Below, one piece after another: positions 1-8,255 of a stretch of DNA of 28,558 nucleotides (positions are counted from its first letter, which is position 1; the number at the start of each line of letters is the position of its first letter). The DNA comes from a virus. Position numbers and translations under genes: made by a program. The stretch lies in IMG/VR virus record IMGVR_UViG_3300005664_000051, positions 1 to 28,558 of that record. The stretch is one strand, 5' to 3'. Below the pieces are notes generated by a model, which saw nothing but the letters and a program-made list of their open reading frames with translations, ran no database searches and was not told the origin of the DNA.

Positions 1-354
1 CGTGAGTATAAAAGGGCTAAGTATGGTGTGGATGCAAACTATAAGTACAATCTACAACAAAACGCGCTTCGTTGGGCTAAAAATAATAGATGGTACATGA
101 ATGCGCAAAGCAACTTTAGAAGAGCTGCTGAATTGCGCCGAACGCCTGCCTGGCTTACGCAGCAAGATTGTCAGTTGACTGAGGCCAAGTATGCAATGGC
201 TAGGTGGCTGGGTGAAGTAGTTGGTGTTGCGTACCATGTAGACCACGTTATTCCACTTCAGGGCAAGCTAGTATCAGGATTACATGTACCAGATAATTTA
301 TGTGTGCTGCGTGGCGACCTAAATGCAAGTAAGGGTAATAAATGGGTGCCTTGA
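1..354 (+). CDS. HNH endonuclease, 5' end outside window
   Basis: The reading frame is open from the first base, so the true start probably lies upstream; the first in-window start codon is GTG at 28. The C-terminal half carries an HNH-type signature: YHVDHVIPLQGK, then SGLHVPDNL, then a lysine/asparagine-rich end. This matches the small phage HNH nucleases whose DH pair and downstream Asn form the metal site. The basic, Tyr/Asn-rich N-terminal part also fits that family. The gene overlaps the terminase start by 13 bases. HNH genes beside terminase are common in phages; some assist packaging and others are mobile. The sequence does not decide between these, but the homing-like motif favours a mobile gene. 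Confidence 0.8.
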   Translation, partial: REYKRAKYGVDANYKYNLQQNALRWAKNNRWYMNAQSNFRRAAELRRTPAWLTQQDCQLTEAKYAMARWLGEVVGVAYHVDHVIPLQGKLVSGLHVPDNLCVLRGDLNASKGNKWVP

Positions 355-1895
355 CTCCGGCTATTCTACTTGATGCGCTGAAACGTGAAAAAGAGAAGCG
401 GCTAGCTGAAGAAAGCCTCTTCCATTTCACACGTCAGGCGTTCTCAGTAATTGAACCCGGCAATAAGTTTAGCACAAACTGGCATATAGAGCTTATTTGT
501 GATGCGCTTGAGGCTGTCACGCATCGCGAGATAGACAACCTGTTGCTGAACGTTCCACCAGGTTGTATGAAAAGCATCCTTGTATCGGTGATGTGGCCTG
601 CATGGCTTTGGATTGGAGACCCGCAGGCTAGAATGCTGTCAGCTTCGTATGGTGAAGACCTTTCCACTAGAGACGCTATGAAGACCCGTGAAATCATAAC
701 ATCTGAATGGTTTCAACGTAATTGGCCTTATGTGCAAATTTCTAAGGGACAGGACACTAAGACACATTACGCAAATACCGAAACGGGTTGGAGGCTTGCA
801 ACGTCAGTCGGCGGGCGCGGTACTGGCCTCCACCCATCGTATAAGGTGGTAGACGACGCGCTAAACGCGCAGCAGGCGGCATCAGAGGCTGAACGTCGCA
901 GAGCTACTGAGTGGTTTTTTGGCACTTTGGCAACACGCGGCGCCTCCAGAAATGCACAAACAGTGGTAGTCGCCCAGAGATTGCACGAGATGGACGTTTG
1001 TGGCGAAATATTGGAGCGAATGCCTGAGCAGTATGAGCACATTTGCTTACCAATGCGCTATGAAACGGCAATGGCAAAACCTACAAAAGCGCTTAAGTTA
1101 TCTGACCCACGTAGTGTAGAGGGTGCGCTACTTTGGCCGGAGTTATTCCCTGAAAAGGTTGTGAAGCAACTTGAAGTAGCCCTAGGAGAATATGGGTCCG
1201 CAGGTCAATTGCAGCAAAGGCCCGCGCCAGCAGGCGGAGGTATACTAAAAACAGCGCATTTCCAAAAATGGCCTGCAGGCAAAGATTTGCCAGAGTTTGA
1301 GTTTGTCATGCAAAGCTGGGACTGTGCCCACACCGAGAAGACAACTGGTGACCCAAGTGCTATGCTTGCTTTCGGGCTATGCAAATATGAAGGCAAACAG
1401 ATAGCAATATTATTGGATATAGTAGCCGAGCATTTGTCTTATCCAAATCTTAAAAAGCGGGTTATTGAAGAGTGGAAATCAGCATATGGCGAGACTGCCC
1501 GTCGCGCCGACCTTATATTGGTAGAACAGAAGGCTTCAGGGCAGTCTATCCTACAAGATTTGAGGCAGGCAGGCATACCCGCACGTGCATATAATCCGGG
1601 CAAGGCTGATAAAATTACTAGGGCGCACATGGTAGCACCCCTACTCGAATGTGCGGTAATATATATACCGGAGTCTACAAAACGCAAGGGCGAGTTTGTA
1701 AGTTGGGCGCAAGGCTTCTTAAAAGAAGTAGAATTGTTCCCGAATTCCAAGCATGACGATCAAGTAGATTGTTTTACGCAAGCGCTGATCTATTTCAAAG
1801 ACGCCGGGTGGCTAGCATCTGGTGCATACGAAGAAGAAGATGAAGACGAGTATGCAGACGACAAAAAGCAAAGAAAGAACCCGTATGGCACCTAA
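342..1895 (+). CDS. terL: Terminase large subunit
   Basis: DNA-packaging motor: an ATPase that pumps DNA through the portal plus a nuclease that cuts concatemers. The N-terminal ATPase domain has a Walker A-like NVPPGCMKS (about residues 70-78), a Walker B-like VVDD (169-172) and a coupling-type TVVVAQRLHE segment (207-216). After the conserved GQLQQRPAPAGGG linker comes an RNase H-like nuclease domain with candidate metal ligands D327 (SWDCAH), E395 (LVEQK) and the HDDQVD motif at 471-476. The length of 517 aa is normal. The start is supported by AAGG seven bases upstream. A small subunit is not visible and probably lies upstream of the window. The C-terminus is acidic, then basic. Confidence 0.96.
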   Translation: MGALTPAILLDALKREKEKRLAEESLFHFTRQAFSVIEPGNKFSTNWHIELICDALEAVTHREIDNLLLNVPPGCMKSILVSVMWPAWLWIGDPQARMLSASYGEDLSTRDAMKTREIITSEWFQRNWPYVQISKGQDTKTHYANTETGWRLATSVGGRGTGLHPSYKVVDDALNAQQAASEAERRRATEWFFGTLATRGASRNAQTVVVAQRLHEMDVCGEILERMPEQYEHICLPMRYETAMAKPTKALKLSDPRSVEGALLWPELFPEKVVKQLEVALGEYGSAGQLQQRPAPAGGGILKTAHFQKWPAGKDLPEFEFVMQSWDCAHTEKTTGDPSAMLAFGLCKYEGKQIAILLDIVAEHLSYPNLKKRVIEEWKSAYGETARRADLILVEQKASGQSILQDLRQAGIPARAYNPGKADKITRAHMVAPLLECAVIYIPESTKRKGEFVSWAQGFLKEVELFPNSKHDDQVDCFTQALIYFKDAGWLASGAYEEEDEDEYADDKKQRKNPYGT

Positions 1896-2277
1896 GTGGC
1901 TAGATCGCACGCTTGTCGTTTGCCCGTACTACTTCACAGTGGCTACGAGCGAAGAGCGCTATCGCAAAGCGATGAGACGTTTCAAGATGACAGACCTACC
2001 GCCCTGGCTGAGCAAAGGAGCGAACGCCACTGCACACAGCTTCGAGCATAGCTCGGGGGACTTAGCGGCAATTGTATGTATAGATGGTAAAGGAAAGTCA
2101 GTCCCACAAATTGCTGGCCTATTGACGCATGAGGCCATGCACATTTGGCGATGGACACAAGAGCATTATGGTGAAAAAGAGCCAAGCGCCGAGTTCGAAG
2201 CCTACGCAGTCCAGTCGCTGACACAGCGCATGATGGAAGAGTACGAGCGTCAGACCAAAAAGAAGAAGGGGAAATGA
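1885..2277 (+). CDS. Small HExxH putative metallopeptidase-like phage protein
   Basis: A 130-aa protein whose ATG lies inside the last codons of the terminase gene (11-base overlap). An upstream in-frame ATG at 1822 is less likely because it would overlap deeply. The sequence shows THEAMH at residues 81-86, an HExxH zinc-protease-type motif, followed about 17-20 residues later by EFEAYAVQ, whose glutamate could be the third zinc ligand. A lysine-rich tail ends the protein. Small proteins of this type occur near terminase genes in podovirus-like phages, without an established function. A role in head maturation would be speculation. There is no signal peptide or membrane segment. Confidence 0.75.
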   Translation: MAPKWLDRTLVVCPYYFTVATSEERYRKAMRRFKMTDLPPWLSKGANATAHSFEHSSGDLAAIVCIDGKGKSVPQIAGLLTHEAMHIWRWTQEHYGEKEPSAEFEAYAVQSLTQRMMEEYERQTKKKKGK

Positions 2278-2278
2278 G

Positions 2279-2806
2279 ATGGGCATCCTGACAAAGATCA
2301 TGCAGGCGTTAAAGCTAGCAGCAAAGCCTACTCGTGAATTGCCCCCAGGCTATGCAATACGGGAGTTCGGGCCTGAGCAGCGTCAAGCTATTGACGAAAT
2401 ACTTGGCCCTTTGCGCGCAGTGGGCAGTAAGGTGGACCCAGATGACCGCGACATCTTCACGGCCATGCGCAACACTTTCAACGTCAATCCAGATGCTCGG
2501 ACGCGCTTTTTGTTCACGCCTGAGGGCCAAGTGGCCGGGGGTTATCAGCTAGCCTCTCGGGACAAAGGGCGTTATATACCGAATGTGGCAGTGGCTGAGC
2601 AGGGGAACGGCTATGGTCGCATGTTGATGAACCACGCAATCGATACACGCGAAGCCCCAACCTTCCTCATTTCAGCTCCAGGCAAAGAGGGATTTTACAG
2701 AAAAGCAGGGCTCAGCGAAAAGTCAGACGATGGCATTTCATCATTTCACTTTAGGCAGGGTGGCTTAGTGCAGTATTCAAAGGAGAAGTGCTCATGCCAG
2801 AAATGA
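2279..2806 (+). CDS. GNAT-family N-acetyltransferase
   Basis: 175 aa. The acetyl-CoA-binding motif A is visible as VAVAEQGNGYGRMLM (103-117), with the Q-x-x-G-x-G pyrophosphate loop, and the family's typical C-terminal FYRKAGL lies at 139-145. The domain is therefore a compact GNAT fold from about residue 25 to 157. The substrate cannot be told from sequence. The extreme C-terminus adds a basic/cysteine tail containing RQGGLVQY, which resembles tails on other proteins in this window. An AAGGGG site lies upstream of the ATG, and the gene starts one base after the preceding stop. Its position between terminase and portal suggests expression with head genes. Confidence 0.85.
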   Translation: MGILTKIMQALKLAAKPTRELPPGYAIREFGPEQRQAIDEILGPLRAVGSKVDPDDRDIFTAMRNTFNVNPDARTRFLFTPEGQVAGGYQLASRDKGRYIPNVAVAEQGNGYGRMLMNHAIDTREAPTFLISAPGKEGFYRKAGLSEKSDDGISSFHFRQGGLVQYSKEKCSCQK

Positions 2807-3738
2807 AAGCCACACCACGGAACTCAGTTCTCGGTATGATCGCTGACGCCCTTAAAAAGGCACGTGAAGTAGGCAATAAGGCTGATTTGCCCGTAGTAGG
2901 CGGCCTGGGTGATTTGCTCATCGGTAAGATGCCTGACGAAGTCAACGAGTGGTCTTACGGCAATGCACCGCTTCAAGTAGTAGGCGGCGGAACCGGGAGC
3001 CGGGTGCCACAAGTCAAGCAAGGCCGAGCTGAAGGCCTTGTAGATACACTGCTGAATGGCCCAGGCTTAGCGCAAGCGGCTAAGGCGTTGCCAAGGATGG
3101 CCGTCGGCGCTCTGGATCGTATGGCCCAGAACGCAGCACCAGCTCTAGTACGTCAAGCAGGTGCAGTTAAGCCACGCGGCGGTAATTGGCTAAGGTCGGG
3201 CGGCACTGAGTACATTGATGAGCTACTTCAACCGTATGCAAGGCGTGGTAATATCTATAGTCAGGAACAAAAGGATTTTGAGCAAGTAGACCCGATGATG
3301 GGCGCGCTGAACAATTGGATTCGCGGGCCAATGACTAAGTACGTCAAGCGTGATCTTGGCACAGCCGAAGACCCGCTGCTACGTCTTGCAGATGAAGGCA
3401 TCTCTACACTTCCAAAAGACCAACTACTTAATCCACCTTTCTGGGCTAAGACCCATGCTCGCGAAAGCCGCAAAGCAAGTGGCCTTCCGCAACCCGATCT
3501 TGGTGGCTATGCACAAGGGTGGTCAGACCTAGCAGATGGTATGGTGCTTCCAGTAGAGGTCGGTGGTGTTCGCACAGGTTACGGTCAACATTGGGGTGGT
3601 ACACCAACGCCACCAGATAGTCCGTATTGGAAGGATTTGGTGCAACGCGAAGGCGAGTGGCTGGGTAAATTGCCAGACGATGCCAAAGTACACCAATTCA
3701 CAGGCGATGAGTCGCTTGGTCATTTGGGGTTCGGTTAG
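2794..3738 (+). CDS. N-terminal part of an amber-interrupted conserved phage protein
   Basis: 314 codons to an in-frame TAG at 3736. The ATG at 2794 has an AGGAG site eight bases upstream and is preferred over a GTG at 2788. The Gly/Ala-rich N-terminus has segments such as PVVGGLGDLLIG and LNGPGLAQAAKALPRMA. The rest is hydrophilic, with RGNIYSQEQKDFEQ and aromatic-rich loops. The frame continues without any other stop for another 295 codons to 4623, and the joined product matches the layout of a single long protein that I recognise in related phages from its C-terminal HCVGGYC region. No specific function can be assigned to this part. It may make a truncated protein, be read through, or be a mutant allele. 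Confidence 0.8.
   Translation: MPEMKATPRNSVLGMIADALKKAREVGNKADLPVVGGLGDLLIGKMPDEVNEWSYGNAPLQVVGGGTGSRVPQVKQGRAEGLVDTLLNGPGLAQAAKALPRMAVGALDRMAQNAAPALVRQAGAVKPRGGNWLRSGGTEYIDELLQPYARRGNIYSQEQKDFEQVDPMMGALNNWIRGPMTKYVKRDLGTAEDPLLRLADEGISTLPKDQLLNPPFWAKTHARESRKASGLPQPDLGGYAQGWSDLADGMVLPVEVGGVRTGYGQHWGGTPTPPDSPYWKDLVQREGEWLGKLPDDAKVHQFTGDESLGHLGFG
3736..3738 (+). other. In-frame amber codon inside a conserved gene
   Basis: TAG at codon 315 of the gene starting at 2794, in the context GGT TAG CTG. The 25 codons between it and the next ATG (3814) are open and protein-like (KHGLNAGDELPPGLRLKPQD), so coding sequence clearly runs on in the same frame. TAG is an ordinary stop for other genes here, including the coat gene (14786-14788). 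That argues against wholesale recoding and leaves readthrough, mutation or sequence error. No suppressor tRNA gene is visible in the window. Confidence 0.85.
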
Positions 3739-3813
3739 CTGGTCCAAACACTCAAACATGGCCTTAACGCTGGTGATGAACTGCCACCGGGCCTACGCCT
3801 AAAGCCACAAGAC

Positions 3814-4623
3814 ATGCAGCAGATGGGCATGGAAAAGGCTGTACGTTACATGAATGACGTGGAGAACTTCAAGAAAGTCCAGGCCGAGCGTGAAGCTGCC
3901 AGGCTGGCCGAACAAATGGGCAAACAGGGCAAGCTAGTTAAAGAGTTCCCATCAGGCCACCGCATGGTTGAGTTGAGCAAACCAGAAGCCATGGACGAGC
4001 AGATGATGGCCTCCATTAGACAAAATGCAGACGGGTCGTTTAGTCCACTTGATGCGGATGGCAAGGTTATTCAGCGTCGCGAAATGATGGACGGCAATTT
4101 GACAGATGTGGTTGAGCAGAATGCAGAAGATGCCTATCTGGGTGGTATGCTGGCCAATGAAGGCAATGCGATGCAGCACTGTGTGGGGGGCTATTGTAGT
4201 GATGTGAGTAAGGGTACACATCGCATCTATTCATTGCGCGATACCAAGGGTGAACCGCACGTCACCATTGAAACATCTGGCCCATTTGATACGCAAGGCT
4301 ATGACTCCGATGACAACACAATATACCAAATATTTGGTAAACAGAATACCAAGCCAAAAGATGAGTATCTACCAGCTATCCACGATTTTATTCGATCAAA
4401 CAATTATGGCCTAGCCGATAAGTCATTGGCAGATAGTGTAAACCTAAAGAACGTCAACGGTAAGTACTACACCCCGCAGGAAATAGAGGCTATTAAGCTT
4501 GACGGCAAGCACCCAGATCAACCGTGGATACTGGATTATTTAGCCAACGAAGAAATACGTGGCTACAAAGACGGCGGCCTGATTCACGGGGACGACGATT
4601 TTGCGATGCCTGGGCATTTTTAG
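3814..4623 (+). CDS. C-terminal part of the interrupted protein (HCVGGYC / PcfJ-like domain)
   Basis: 269 codons from the first ATG after the amber, in the same frame as the gene starting at 2794. The ATG has no Shine-Dalgarno sequence, so independent initiation is doubtful and the true coding continues from 3739. A charged helical stretch is followed by MQHCVGGYCSDV and RIYSLRDTKGEPHVTIE, a signature of a widespread phage/plasmid family related to PcfJ-type proteins of unknown biochemical role. QIFGKQNTKP and a terminal DFIR block follow. The C-terminus YKDGGLIHGDDDF carries the Gly-Gly motif seen on three other proteins here. The gene ends in two consecutive TAG codons (4621-4626). Confidence 0.8.
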   Translation: MQQMGMEKAVRYMNDVENFKKVQAEREAARLAEQMGKQGKLVKEFPSGHRMVELSKPEAMDEQMMASIRQNADGSFSPLDADGKVIQRREMMDGNLTDVVEQNAEDAYLGGMLANEGNAMQHCVGGYCSDVSKGTHRIYSLRDTKGEPHVTIETSGPFDTQGYDSDDNTIYQIFGKQNTKPKDEYLPAIHDFIRSNNYGLADKSLADSVNLKNVNGKYYTPQEIEAIKLDGKHPDQPWILDYLANEEIRGYKDGGLIHGDDDFAMPGHF

Positions 4624-4632
4624 TAGTATAAT
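4601..4632 (+). promoter_or_regulatory. Candidate promoter for the portal operon
   Basis: A perfect TATAAT (4627-4632) lies 38 bases before the portal GTG. A TTGCGA hexamer at 4601-4606 is the nearest -35-like match, but its 20-base spacing is longer than the sigma-70 optimum. The same geometry (TTG-type hexamer, 20 bases, TATAAT) recurs at 10146-10177. The site overlaps the end of the preceding gene and its doubled TAG. Confidence 0.45.
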
Positions 4633-4644
4633 AAGCGAACAGAG

Positions 4645-4656
4645 GCCGTGCACGGC
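4645..4656. promoter_or_regulatory. 12-bp GC-rich palindrome in the portal leader
   Basis: GCCGTGCACGGC is a perfect palindrome centred 18 bases after the TATAAT and 20 bases before the portal start codon. It could be an operator for a dimeric repressor, or a small 5' hairpin. Only its symmetry and position support this. Confidence 0.35.
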
Positions 4657-4670
4657 GCAAAGGATTACTC

Positions 4671-7397
4671 GTGGATAATGAACTTTCAGTTGATGAATTA
4701 ATGGCACCTGACATTGAGGAGTACATTGAGAATGAAGACGGCTCAGTGGAAATCCCAATTGAAGGTGCCGAGAAGGTCGACACAGGCTTCCTCGACAACC
4801 TCGCTGAAGTGTTCGATGACCACGAACTCAACGTCATTAGCTCCGAGCTTATTGAGCTCGTAGAGCTTGACAAGAAGTCACGCGAAAAGAGGGATGCGCA
4901 ATATGAAGAAGGCCTTCGTAGAACTGGTCTCGGCGATGATGCACCGGGCGGAGCCGAGTTTGACGGCGCTAGCAAAGTGGTACATCCAGTTCTGGCCGAA
5001 GCCTGTGTGGATTTCTCCTCGCGTGCAATAAAGGAGCTCTTCCCCGCCTCCGGCCCAGTCAAGCCCTGGGTGGTTGGCGACACGACACCGAAGAAGCTTG
5101 AAAAGGCCAATCGTAAGTCGCGTTACATGAATTGGCAGCTCACGACGCAGATCCAAGAGTATCGGGCCGAGTTGGAGCAACTGCTCACTCAACTCCCAAT
5201 GGGCGGATCGCAGTACCAGAAATTCTGGCGCGATGATCGCAAGCGCAGAATCTGCAATGAGTTTGTGCCGATCGATGAAATCTTCCTCCCATACAGCGCA
5301 ACGAATTTCTATACAAGTCCTCGGGTTACACACCGCCAGTCCATCACGCGCATGGAGTTCAATCGCCGTGTGCGAAGCGGTCTCTATCGTGACGTCTTCA
5401 TTACAGACACCAACCACGCACCCGAAGAGTCAAAGGCCTCCAAAGCTAATGACAAAATTGAAGGTCGCGAGGAGGATGGATACAACGAGGACGGACTCCG
5501 CGCGGTTCTGGAAATATACTGCTGGTTAGAAACCGAAGCTGACGACATTACGGGGGGTGAGTATGCGCCGTACATCATCACTATTGACGAGGACACTGAG
5601 AAAGTTCTGTCTATATACCGTAACTGGGCAGAGTCTGATGATCGCTTTGAGAAGCTGGACTGGATCGTCGAGTGGAAGTTTATCCCATGGCGGGGTGCTT
5701 ACGCTATCGGTCTACCTCACCTCATCGGCGGTCTCAGTGCGGCTCTTACAGGCGCTCTGCGGGCACTTCTAGATTCGGCGCACATCAACAACGCTCCGAC
5801 CATGCTCAAACTCAAGAGCGGTCGGATTGTTGGTCAGAACACGCAAGTCAACGTCACGCAGGTTTGTGATATTGAAGGCCCGGCCGGCATCGATGATATT
5901 CGCAAGCTCGCCATGGGCATGCCATTCAATCCGCCGAGCCCAGTGCTTGCCGGTCTGATGGACAAGCTGTATGCGCTAGCTAAGGGCGTTATCGCTACAG
6001 CCGAAGACAAGATGGACCAGGTTGGCGATCGTACGCCAGTTGGTACCACGCAGTCTATCATAGAGCAGGGTTCCGCGACCTACTCCGCTATCCACGCACG
6101 CCTGCATGAATCACAGAAGAAAGCGCTGTCCATCATTCACCGCCTGAATGGCGAGTTCATTGAAGATGGTCAGATGCCGGAAGAGCTGGGCGAGATTCCA
6201 GTTCTGCAGGAAGATTTCAAAGGCACGATGGATGTCGTACCAGTCTCCGATCCAACGATCTTCTCCGAGACACAACGTTTTGCGCAAAACCAAGCTATCA
6301 TGCAGATGGCCCAGATGGACGCGCAAAACCCGCACATCCCCTGGAATCAAGTCAATGTGCGTCGTCGCATGCTCAAACAGATGCGCATCGAGAATATCGA
6401 TGAACTGCTGCCTGCGCCCAAAGAGCCAGTCACTGCCGACATCCTCACTGAGAATGCACAGTCGCTGCAAGGCACCCCACTGAAGGCGTCCGAGGAGCAG
6501 AATCACCTGGCCCACATCCAGGGTCACATGGCGTTCATCGAGTCGCCAATGCAACTGGTCAATCCGCTTGTACCACCGCAGGCACTGATGGGCTTATTCC
6601 AGCACGTCGGCGAGCACATGCAAATGTATGTCACGCAGGTGACTAAGGAAGAGATGGTTCGTCTTTCGCAAGAGATGTTCGGTGCCGACGAGGACTCCAT
6701 CATTGCTCAAGCCACGCAAGCAGCAGCCATGCGCGTATCCAGTGAAATGGCAGAGCTGATGGACAAGGTAGCAGGCCTGCAGCAACAGATTCAAAGCCGC
6801 ATGCCGAAACCACAGCTTCCGCCAGAAGTCCAAGCTTCCATCGAAATCGCCAAGATGGACATCCAGCGCAAGACGCAGATGGACCAAGCGACATTGCAAA
6901 GCAAGCAAGCTGAGCAGCAAGCTAAGCAGCAGTATGAACAGGCTAAGCTCCAGATGGAAGGCGCAGCGGCACAGTTTGAGCAGCAGATGACTCAGGCGCA
7001 GCAAGCCTTTGATAATCAGCTTGAGCAAGTACGCGTACAAGCTGAAGTTCAATCCGACCAGCTCCGTGCACGCGTCGAACTGATGGCGAATGAGCAGGAC
7101 AACCATCAAAAGCAGATGACAGAGCTGTTGAAGAATCGCGATGACAATGAGACCAAGATTGCCATTGAGCAAATGTCGCAGCAGCTGAGCGCCATGAGCC
7201 AACAAACACCGCCGGAGCAAGTAGACATCACCCCGCACCTACAAGAGTTGAACCAAACCCTGTCACAGATGGGCAAGGATCAAACCAGCAACGCGCTTGG
7301 TGAAGTGATGAACGGCCTGCGTGCTACGATTGAAACGCTCAACAAACCTAAGACTATTATTCGTGATGCGCAAGGCAAAGCACAGGGGATTCAATAA
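4671..7397 (+). CDS. Portal protein
   Basis: 908 aa, starting at GTG with an AAAGGA site upstream. The portal is the dodecameric ring at the packaging vertex through which DNA enters and leaves. Portal-type features are SKVVHPVLAEACVDF, the acidic N-terminal region, VPIDEIFLPYSATNF, the WKFIPWRGAYAIGLPHLIGG segment (about 332-350) and MGMPFNPPSPVL. The C-terminal third (about 690-860) is a long Gln/Met/Ala-rich coiled coil with many Q-Q pairs, probably an extended barrel or crown region. Total length is at the long end for portals, as in podoviruses with large barrels. The endolysin gene overlaps its stop by one base (TAATG). Confidence 0.92.
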   Translation: MDNELSVDELMAPDIEEYIENEDGSVEIPIEGAEKVDTGFLDNLAEVFDDHELNVISSELIELVELDKKSREKRDAQYEEGLRRTGLGDDAPGGAEFDGASKVVHPVLAEACVDFSSRAIKELFPASGPVKPWVVGDTTPKKLEKANRKSRYMNWQLTTQIQEYRAELEQLLTQLPMGGSQYQKFWRDDRKRRICNEFVPIDEIFLPYSATNFYTSPRVTHRQSITRMEFNRRVRSGLYRDVFITDTNHAPEESKASKANDKIEGREEDGYNEDGLRAVLEIYCWLETEADDITGGEYAPYIITIDEDTEKVLSIYRNWAESDDRFEKLDWIVEWKFIPWRGAYAIGLPHLIGGLSAALTGALRALLDSAHINNAPTMLKLKSGRIVGQNTQVNVTQVCDIEGPAGIDDIRKLAMGMPFNPPSPVLAGLMDKLYALAKGVIATAEDKMDQVGDRTPVGTTQSIIEQGSATYSAIHARLHESQKKALSIIHRLNGEFIEDGQMPEELGEIPVLQEDFKGTMDVVPVSDPTIFSETQRFAQNQAIMQMAQMDAQNPHIPWNQVNVRRRMLKQMRIENIDELLPAPKEPVTADILTENAQSLQGTPLKASEEQNHLAHIQGHMAFIESPMQLVNPLVPPQALMGLFQHVGEHMQMYVTQVTKEEMVRLSQEMFGADEDSIIAQATQAAAMRVSSEMAELMDKVAGLQQQIQSRMPKPQLPPEVQASIEIAKMDIQRKTQMDQATLQSKQAEQQAKQQYEQAKLQMEGAAAQFEQQMTQAQQAFDNQLEQVRVQAEVQSDQLRARVELMANEQDNHQKQMTELLKNRDDNETKIAIEQMSQQLSAMSQQTPPEQVDITPHLQELNQTLSQMGKDQTSNALGEVMNGLRATIETLNKPKTIIRDAQGKAQGIQ

Positions 7398-7813
7398 TGG
7401 CAAGTCGGCGTATCAGTGACTTAGAGCCAATTGTTCGCAAGAAGGCTGAGGCCTTTGAGGCAGCTTGTAAGGCTGAAGGTCTTGACATCCTTATCTACTG
7501 CACTTACCGTTCACCGGAGGAACAAGATGAGCTCTACGCACAAGGTCGCACCAAACCCGGGAACATTGTTACTAACGCTCGTGGCGGCCAATCTTTCCAT
7601 AACTTTCGCTGTGCATTCGACTTTGTTCCGCTTTTGGCTGGGAAGCCTCAATGGGGTGACAAGGCACTCTACCTTAAAGTAGGCATCGTTGCCGAGTCAG
7701 TTGGTCTTGAGTGGGCCGGCCGCTGGACTGGCAAGTTAAAAGAAACAGCACACTGCCAGTTCTCCAATGGGCTGTCACTGCGCGATCTGCAGCTTGGTAA
7801 AAAGGTGCAATGA
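7397..7813 (+). CDS. Endolysin, M15 family L-Ala-D-Glu type peptidase
   Basis: 138-aa cell-wall peptidase expected to cleave the peptidoglycan stem peptide at lysis. The M15 signature is visible: YRSPEEQDELYAQGR (37-51), a zinc-binding SFHNFRCAFDF (H68 and D75) and ETAH (E116 as likely catalytic base, H119 as third zinc ligand). The family norm is SxHxxGxAxD; here Gly is replaced by Arg and the Ala position by the Ala of CAFDF, a small deviation. There is no signal peptide, so release depends on a holin. It is translationally coupled to the portal upstream and to the next gene by ATGA. Confidence 0.9.
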   Translation: MASRRISDLEPIVRKKAEAFEAACKAEGLDILIYCTYRSPEEQDELYAQGRTKPGNIVTNARGGQSFHNFRCAFDFVPLLAGKPQWGDKALYLKVGIVAESVGLEWAGRWTGKLKETAHCQFSNGLSLRDLQLGKKVQ

Positions 7814-8253
7814 TGCATCAAGATGACCCCCAATGGGACGGTAGAGAGCGCCGAGAAACCAGCGGCAGAAGGTCTTTGCCAGAAGCCGAAACGCACATCT
7901 TAATCTCCGAGACTCGGGAAATGGTACTCAAACAAGAAGAACGTATTCATCAAGTCAGCGGAGAAGTTAAAGAAGTCTCTGGTAAGATAGACCGCATGCA
8001 CTCCGATCACATGGCGGCTCTTACGCAGCAGAACAACACAATTGGTGAAATTCACAAACTATTCAAGGCCGCGTTCCCGTATGGGAATGTCGAGGAGCAT
8101 CGTATGAAGCACATCGCCTGGGAAAAGAAAGAGCAAGAAGACCGCGAGTTTTGGATAAAGCTCAAACAGAACACGATCAACTGGGTAGTCGTCGCAGTCA
8201 TTGGCTGGGGTGGCCTCGCACTTTGGGCAGCATTCTTACAAGGACCTAAATAA
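7810..8253 (+). CDS. Single-TM phage protein of the lysis block
   Basis: 147 aa with a charged, heptad-like region (about residues 35-75: ILISETREMVLKQEERIHQV and similar), then a basic/acidic stretch, then one hydrophobic segment near the C-terminus (about 123-143, WVVVAVIGWGGLALWAAFL). This topology suggests an inner-membrane-anchored coiled-coil protein. Its position between endolysin and 3TM holin suggests a lysis role (holin partner, antiholin or spanin-like), but no family motif proves this. ATGATG starts are in tandem; the first overlaps the endolysin stop. No separate lipoprotein spanin is visible nearby. Confidence 0.7.
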   Translation: MMHQDDPQWDGRERRETSGRRSLPEAETHILISETREMVLKQEERIHQVSGEVKEVSGKIDRMHSDHMAALTQQNNTIGEIHKLFKAAFPYGNVEEHRMKHIAWEKKEQEDREFWIKLKQNTINWVVVAVIGWGGLALWAAFLQGPK

Positions 8254-8255
8254 TC

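Noticed and set aside
2794-4623. TAG recoded as an amino acid across the whole phage
   Set aside because: TAG also ends the coat gene, the adaptor gene and the 160-aa gene at positions where the proteins are complete, so global reassignment is unlikely.
4493-5110. Minus-strand frame of about 205 codons opposite the portal start
   Set aside because: Ser/Thr/Pro-rich shadow translation without motifs or a ribosome site, fully overlapping two + strand genes.
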